A stretch of 64,000 nucleotides of DNA from Amaurobius ferox (lineage: Eukaryota; Arthropoda; Arachnida; Araneae; Amaurobiidae), in contig OX578138.1 of assembly GCA_951213105.1 (NCBI GenBank), positions 62,337,826 through 62,401,825 of the forward strand, read 5' to 3'. Below, piece after piece: positions 58,010 to 64,000 of the stretch. Every line of letters begins with the position of its first letter. Position 1 is the first letter of the stretch. The notes beneath the pieces were generated by a model that was not told the DNA's origin, ran no database searches, and saw nothing but the letters and a program-made list of their open reading frames with translations. The translations under genes and the position numbers were made by a program.

Positions 58010-59140
58010 TATTCTGGCTTTGCGCATATGATGTCACTGGACTAGCAAACGCGCCCATCTTGTTCTTGTGTTCTCTGAAGAGGCCGAGAATCTCTTTAGA
58101 CGTCACTAAGGATGGTGTGCACAGAACAATTAAAATTCTCTTAGAAGATTGTTTACGTCGGGATATTGCCACTTCAAAATTAGCAAACAATTTTCAGTTA
58201 TAATGATGAGAAAAACTTGCTGTGTTTTGACAACAACTCTCCTAGTCCGTGACGGCACGAATGACGAAATGCTACTCCCGTCAACATATGGTTGACAAGT
58301 TTTTGATTGGTAGCCGGGCTCATAACCCCCCCCCCCTCCCCCTCCTGTATGTTTCGCCAATATCTGGAAATTTAAAAGTTCTGGGAAAACACTACTGAAA
58401 TAATAATTTACAAATAACACCTGACATAGTTGTCTGAATTTACATCATATGATCAGCAGAAATTTCAGTCATGTAATTTAAAAGCAATAAAAATATCCTG
58501 ATACACAAAGATGCAAGCATATTGATTTATTATGTATAAATTTACATTTTGATTTTCGTGGAAGTTATAAAAATATCATTATGAAATAATTTCATTTCAT
58601 TTATGAAATTATCTGGAGGCATGGATCACTTGTGATAATGTTATTATTTTAATGTCATAAACACAAATTTTCCAACTTTTATCCCTATTTTCCAGGGAAT
58701 GAAAAAATTTTGTATAAGTAAATATACTATGAAAATCATAAATTTTGAATGATTCATGTTATAATTCTGTTATAATGTTACTAATTTATTATTAATAACA
58801 GAAATTTTCCCATTTTTAACACTATTGCCTAGGGAATATACATATTTATTTATAAGTAAATATAGTATGAAAATCATAAAATTTGAATGATTCGTGTTAT
58901 AGTTCTGTGGATTTCAAAAATAAATTATCTAGTAATAACTTTAATATGAGGTTCTTACAAAATCATATACTCTCTCTCTCTCTCTGTATATATATATATA
59001 TATATATATATAATTTCAAATGTATGAAATAAATTAAGGGATATGTATATAAAAAAACAAATAAAATAGATTACAAAGAATGCCAAGAATGCCATGAAAT
59101 ATCAGGCGGGAAGCAGCCTTAACATATAACGCTGCATAAT
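58010..59140. other. intergenic DNA with microsatellite
   Basis: No supported gene. A duplicated ~170-bp segment (about 58655-58760 and 58790-58915, TAAGTAAATATA(C/G)TATGAAAAT words) and a (CT)n(TA)n run at 58972-59012 are present. Confidence 0.45.
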
Positions 59141-59142
59141 AC

Positions 59143-59992
59143 AAAAGCCAAAAGGAATAAAAGGAATAAAAACAGATTAGGACCAAAAGAAGCCCTGTGG
59201 GGGGGTTGACCCCCACTTCCCGGTTAAAGCATGCTTAAGTGCCGAGACAACACTCACGGTAAGCCGGTACTACTCACAGAAGGTCGCCGAGACCAAAGTA
59301 TACACCGGAAGGACAAAATCCGTATTACATGAAAAAAGCTCAATGCAAAAAGAAAACCGTGATATAAAAGACTTTACCTATAACATGATAAAATATAAGT
59401 AGTACAACAGAGCGAGACCATTACCAATGATCTCGATCCGTAAAATACCAACACAGCAATGCTCCGTCATTATCAAATACATCCATATATTACAAAATAT
59501 TGTAACCGGTGTTATGTACCCAAAACATCGTTGCCATCAACACCAGTATAATTCAATAATCTAGAACGACTTGAATAGACATCGATATTGTAAAAGTTCG
59601 ATACTATGCCATGTAGAAAACGAAATGGATAGCCGACCCTTTTAGCCTCCGTAAAATATATATTTCATAGTGCTTGAACGTTGCTGTGTTGGGACTTTAA
59701 GGATCGAGATCATTGGTAATGATCTCGTTCTGTTGTACTACTTATATTTTATCATGTTATAGGTAAAATCTTTAATATAACGGTTTTCTTTTTGCACTGG
59801 ACTTTTTTATGTAATACGGATTTGGTCCTTCCGTTGTATACTTTGGTCTGGGCGACCTTCTGTGAGTAGTACCGGCATACTTGGAGTGTTGCCGCGGCTC
59901 TTAAGCATGTTTTAACCGGGAAGTGGGGGTCACAACCCCCCCCCCCCGCGGCTTCTTATGGTTCTACTCTGTTTTTATTCCTTTTGGCTTTA
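59143..59992. mobile_element. foldback-type element with ~330-bp inverted arms
   Basis: The left arm (59143-59480) and right arm (59672-59992) are inverted copies: AAAGCCAAAAGGAATAAAAA ends, a G/C tract, TTAACCGGGAAGTGGGGGTC, GTAGTAC, and GATCTCG...AATGATCTCG. The spacer is about 190 bp. The G/C homopolymers differ in length between arms. No coding capacity. Long inverted repeats like this are typical of foldback DNA transposons. Confidence 0.7.
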
Positions 59993-59999
59993 TATATAT

Positions 60000-60920
60000 A
60001 TATATATATATAAATATATATATATTCCGAAAAAAATTCATTTAAAAATTATTTATTCATATGATATACACCATTTGATGTATTCACTATTCTATTATTT
60101 TCATCCACTAATTAATATTTTTTTTTCGTGCAACTAAGGGTCATAAAATATGCCAAAATATTTCTAATTTTATGAACTTGAAATATAAATTCCTTATGAA
60201 TGACTTGTAGATGCAGGAAATAATCGTGTTTCGAGAAGTACTAAATAAAATTACTAAGATTTACATAATTATAGCGAAACCGCTAAATGTTGAGCTAAAT
60301 GTTGAGGAAATAATTTTTAGATAGGATGTTTTATCTTTATATTTTGAAGAAAAGGCTGAATTTCTCCGCCAAAGAGGGGTGATAAAGTTACTAATTTGAT
60401 CTACGCTGTGTATATAACTTTTAGATTATAGATTTTAATTTTTAGATTATAGGTAACAACCTAATTTCATCCCTGACTTCACAATTATCCTAATATTTAA
60501 AAAATGTTTATTTGAACAAAAATTAAACCAATTCAACATTCTTAATTATTATAAAACAAAGAGAGTTTTTTAAATGCTGTACAACAGAAAGTCACTTCTC
60601 TCTAATATGTATTGTATTACATTGCAAAATAAAATTTCTGGGAATTAAACAAGAGTTTATATCTCTGAAATAACCACGACCCCAAAAATAAATAATGGGG
60701 CAAATATCACATTTCTACTAAATAAAAAAAAAAGAAATATAATATTAAGAAATTGAAAACCCATTTTATCTATAATGATTGCATGAAGCGCAGTTTCGGT
60801 TAAAATTTTATAGAGTTTTGAGTCTTAAAGCCAGAAAGTTTTCCAATCTTTCTGTTTCTACATTATTTCTTGTGTTTCCATTCCTTCAATAAATAAATTT
60901 GTTCCTTTCAATTTTAGTAG
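60000..60920. other. intergenic DNA, nothing recognised
   Basis: AT-rich, no supported gene. A small duplication TTTTAGATTATAG lies near 60419-60450. Confidence 0.5.
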
Positions 60921-60921
60921 T

Positions 60922-61212
60922 CCAAGTAGCAATCCAATATTGGATTATCATTTGTTCCAATATTGGACCAATATGAAAAGGTGGACATTTTTACAGAATT
61001 GTCCTAATATTGCTCAAAATATTGGGACAATTTTACACCAATATTTCCAATGTAACACCAATATTGGTGTAATGTTGTAATGGATATAATATTAGCCAAT
61101 ATTGGAGGCCAATGTAACCCCAATATTTTCTGAGTATTGGAATTATACTGGAAATGCAATGCCAAGATTTACAATATAGGTCCAGAATTGAACTAATATT
61201 AAATGCTACTGG
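60922..61212. mobile_element. MITE built of CCAATATTGG-like dyads
   Basis: About 291 bp with inverted ends CCAAGTAGCAATCCAATATT and (inverted) CCAGTAGCATTTAATATTAG. Inside, some ten copies of AATATTGG or its complement are packed, many as the palindrome CCAATATTGG or ACCAATATTGGTGT. No coding capacity and no clear target duplication. Confidence 0.6.
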
Positions 61213-61214
61213 GG

Positions 61215-61665
61215 AGGCAATAGCAATGCATATTTTAAAAAAAAATTGGAATACCAGTGGATAAAAATATGTATTAAAGCAATACAAGGGTGCTGACCGG
61301 TTTCGGATGATTATGCAAAATTGTTTGTTAAATGTATATATTTACTTTCATTTCACAAGTATCTGGGATTCATCACATTAACACAGATATAACTACATAC
61401 TAAAAATATGAATAAAGACTTTGACTTTTTTAAACAGGTACATTTCCAGTTAAGCACTTAAAAATGTAACTGTGTCTAAATAAATTTGTTGCTTTATTAT
61501 TTTATTTAAAAATTTCAAGTAATAATGTTTATATATTATTTTGAGCTGAAAAGACCGCTTTAAACAAGTAAAGATGGAAAAGATGGAACATGAGATGCTC
61601 ATTTTACGCACTTGTTTATCTGCTCAAATGGATCTGTTCTAAAGAAATATTTTAAGCAGGTAATC
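61215..61665. other. intergenic DNA upstream of the LINE
   Basis: No gene recognised. The LINE similarity begins near 61665, so the element is 5' truncated. Confidence 0.45.
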
Positions 61666-61667
61666 AA

Positions 61668-62863
61668 ATGACTATTAAAAATCTTATTGACAGATATATT
61701 AGGGAAGAGATTCTGACTTCAATAGCGCTGTCAAACTCTCACCATACTTATCAACCAGGTAAATCTACTGATACTGCCTTTTGCAGTCTCTCCTTTATAC
61801 TGGAGAGAAATTTAAATGCTAAGGAAATTGCCTTAACTACTTTTCTTGACATTGAAGGCGCTTTTTATAAAGTGCCCATTGGCACCATCCTACATACTTT
61901 CGATAGGAAAGGTGTCAATATGACGTTCTCTTATTGGATCAAGAATTCGTTATCCAATAAGTACATCTGTACATCTTTACTTGGTGATAATATGACGGTG
62001 CATGCTTTGGCAGGCTGTCCGCAGGGAGGTTTTCTTTCACCAATTCTTTGGTATTTAGTTGTAGACTCTCTTTTGGAGAACATAACTTGTTCTGGTGTAT
62101 CCTGTGTTGGATATGCTGATGATGTTGTAATCATTGCTAGAGAGGCAAGTTTGGTAATACTGTCTCTGGCATGATGTCCACTGCTCCTATGAGTGTTGAC
62201 GCATGGTGCAAAAATGCAGATCTCTCTGTTAATCCGCAAAAGACTGCTATGGTTGCGTTTACAAGCAAACGTATTCTTAATCTTAGAGACATTTGCTTCT
62301 TTGGGCAGAAGCGTATTTGCTCCAAGGAGGTAAAATTCCTAGGAATTTACTTTGATATGGGTCTCAATTGGAAGAGACACTTTGAATACTGCATAACTAA
62401 AGCCAGAAGAACTTTCTGGTCATGTAGAAATGTTATTGGGGAAATCTGGGGATTAAATCCCGAGGCTTTCCATTGGATTTACACTATGGTAATCTGTCCG
62501 GCATCCCATTTTGCTGCTCCATGTCTTCGGACCGTCTGGGCTTTGGACACTATGGTAATCTGTTCCATCATTACCTATGGCTCCATTATATGGTGGTCTA
62601 GAATTAGATGTGAAACTGCTAAATTAGATTTAATTAGGCTTCAAAAGATGCTGCATATTGCGATCTCTGGATGCATGAAAACCACTCCTACTGCAACTCT
62701 TGAACTTTTGCTTGGATTGCACCCATTCTACATTCACATTGAAGCTGAGGTTCTCATATGCATTAACAGACTTAAATATCTGAAACACTGGAAAAATTAC
62801 TCAAAGTATTTATCTTGGAGCAATCTGAACAGTAATTTTATAAATCATCCTTATGCAATCTGA
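61668..62863 (+). pseudogene. LINE reverse transcriptase (R1/LOA/I group), 5' truncated and broken
   Basis: Target-primed reverse transcriptase of a non-LTR retrotransposon. 61668-62174 reads LIDRYIREEI, HHTYQPGKSTDTAFCSL, ALTTFLDIEGAFYKVP (first catalytic Asp), AGCPQGGFLSPILWYLVVDS and GYADDVVII (the YADD box). A frame change near 62170 leads to 62171-62863: DLSVNPQKTAMVAFTSKRIL, EVKFLGIYFDMGLNW (thumb-side motif), GLNPEAFHWIYT and ITYGSIIWWS. The endonuclease and RT fingers are absent. The stop at 62174 interrupts it. A 66-bp in-frame insertion (62481-62546) lies between WIYT and ITYGS. The motif set, together with RNase H and the Cys tail, fits the RNase H-bearing I/LOA-like LINEs; R1 is an alternative. 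Confidence 0.8.
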
Positions 62864-62899
62864 TGGCATTCTTGTCAGATATACGTTTGACAAGCCTTA

Positions 62900-63885
62900 T
62901 GAAATTCAGGTACCTTCACGGGATAGCTGGAAGAGGGCTCCTCCCAAAAATAAGAAGAAATGTATTGTATGGCACACTGATGGCTCTAAGCTAGGCGCTA
63001 GTACTGGTGCTAGAGTATGCTAGGCACTAGTACTGGTGCTAGAGTATGCTAGGCACTAGTACTGGTGCTAGATTATGCTAAGCACTTGTACTGGTGCTAG
63101 AGTATGCTGTCCGGATGATGGTACAAAACTATTTTACCCTCTTGGCAGCTACGATACTGTCTTTCAGACTGAGGTCTATGCTATTCTAATGTGTTGTAGA
63201 AATTGCTCTGACAGAAATTACAGGAGCAACCAAATATTTATCTGCTCTGAAAGTCAGGCTACTCTTATGGCTTTAGGGAAGTCTACTATGACGTCATCCC
63301 GTATCTGGGAGTGCTATACTGCACTTTGTAAGATTGCTAGCAACAATCAAGTCATACTATACTGGGTGCCTGGACATTCGGGCATTCCAGATAATGAAAT
63401 GGCTGATGAGTTGGCTAGAAAAGGTGCAAGCACAACTTTTGTAGGTCCCGAGCCGGCTTTGGGTGGTCCTAATGAACTGACTAGAAGAACTGTTTATGAC
63501 ATCTTCAGAAAGCTCCAGTGTGAGAACTAGCGTAATACTTAGGGCCAAAAGGCAGGTGAAAGAGCTAAACTTTAAGTGTCCTAGTATGCGCCAAAAGGAA
63601 TTATTCAAGCTCAGTAGAACTGGCATCAGAAGGGCTGTTGGGCTCCTTACTGGGCACTGCACCCTTAAAAGACGCCTAAATATTATAGGTGTCATTAAGG
63701 ATTCACTTTGCAGAGGCTGTAATTATAGCGAAGAAACCGCCGTATACATACTCAGTGAATGTGAGGTGTTCTCCGTCCATTGGGCCGAACACTTGGGTCG
63801 ACATGTGATCGAACCCTGGGAATTGCAAGACATTCCTGTCGAGTGCCTGCTGAATTTTGCTTCGGCTACTGGTTTCTTTTCTTAG
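62900..63885 (+). pseudogene. LINE RNase H domain and C-terminal Cys motif, broken
   Basis: Continues the same element. WHTDGSKLGASTGA (RNase H first Asp, about 62970-63005) is followed by a 29-bp repeat expansion with stops. 63075-63530 then holds FQTEVYAILMCCRN (Glu), ICSESQATLMAL (second Asp replaced by Glu in SES), VPGHSGIPDNEMADELARKG (His and last Asp) and VGPEPALGG. After a frame change, 63496-63885 holds LLTGHCTLKRRLNIIG and LCRGCNYSEETAVYILSECE, the terminal CCHC-like motif, and ends LLNFASATGFF. About 100 bp of 3' sequence follows to the window end. The SES replacement would itself impair RNase H. Confidence 0.8.
62992..63107 (+). repeat. four tandem 29-bp units inside the RNase H region
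   Basis: TAGGC(G/A)CTAGTACTGGTGCT followed by AGAGTATGC, four times without gaps. The original single unit encodes LGASTGARVC. Three extra units add 87 bp, a multiple of three, so the downstream frame is preserved although the added copies contain stops. Confidence 0.9.
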
Positions 63886-64000
63886 GGACTTTTTCATTTC
63901 AGAGATTAGTAATAGACCTTCGATCGCTGTGCTGGACTCTCTTGGAGCCACCCACCTCCATGTCATTCATTCAACCAGGTGCGCAAAATAAATATATCAT

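Noticed and set aside
62085..62125. CTGATGATG near 62115 as a third hammerhead
   Set aside because: It lies in the YADD codons of the LINE RT, and no stem II or GAAA element follows.

Overview
The window looks like a repeat-dominated, AT-rich stretch of an animal genome. Most likely this is an arthropod and possibly a chelicerate; that guess rests on the mix of transposons and is weak. I found no host protein-coding gene, rRNA or convincing functional tRNA. Every protein similarity I can support belongs to a mobile element, and all of them are broken.

The main component is a set of non-autonomous elements with one shared plan, here called families A, B and X. Each has a 5' hairpin whose inner strand recurs as an inverted copy near the 3' end, a short microsatellite near the 5' end, and a 3' stem-loop. 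This matches Helentron-associated elements (HINE, the INE-1/DINE-1 group). Family A lies at 4.8-8.2 kb (two units), 17.6-18.4, 25.4-27.3 (two units), 37.8-38.8 and 46.6-47.6 kb. Family B lies at 13.7-14.5, 48.1-48.6 and 49.1-50.7 kb (two units in tandem). Family X lies at 18.7-19.4, 37.3-39.4, 40.1-41.6, 50.9-58.0 (split) and 52.0-53.3 kb.

Region by region: 1-3 kb has pogo-like and mariner-like transposase fossils. 6.6-8.1 kb is a complete but dead Tc1 element with its TA duplication, inserted in a family A copy. 9.9-11.1 kb has an amplified HINE-type 5' end interrupted by a mariner-like element. 12.7-13.2 kb is a shortened pogo/Tigger-like reading frame. 16.8-17.4 kb is a very uniform 47-bp minisatellite. 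22.7-23.3 and 40.3-40.7 kb carry tRNA-derived SINEs. 24.1-24.8 kb is a long TA array. 31.4-32.0 kb is a solo LTR with a 4-bp duplication. 32.9-35.2 kb has degenerate LINE ORF1 and Ty3/gypsy integrase pieces. 43.5-43.9 kb is a piggyBac-like MITE inside a local tandem array.

The richest part is 50.9-58.0 kb. A Penelope-like element (reverse transcriptase plus GIY-YIG endonuclease, minus strand) interrupts an X copy. It carries a hammerhead ribozyme in each of two oppositely oriented terminal repeats. It is itself interrupted by another X copy and by a 564-bp retroposon with a 13-bp target duplication and an 81-codon reading frame. 59.1-60.0 kb is a large inverted repeat, 60.9-61.2 kb is a MITE built of CCAATATTGG-like dyads, and 61.7-63.9 kb is the 3' half of a LINE with reverse transcriptase, RNase H and a terminal Cys motif.

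Under the insertions, about 8.2-16.1 kb and 42.4-48.1 kb are similar in the same order and orientation. This suggests an old segmental duplication later filled with different transposons. All coordinates were read by eye, so element ends may be off by a few bases, and divergent repeats by tens of bases.
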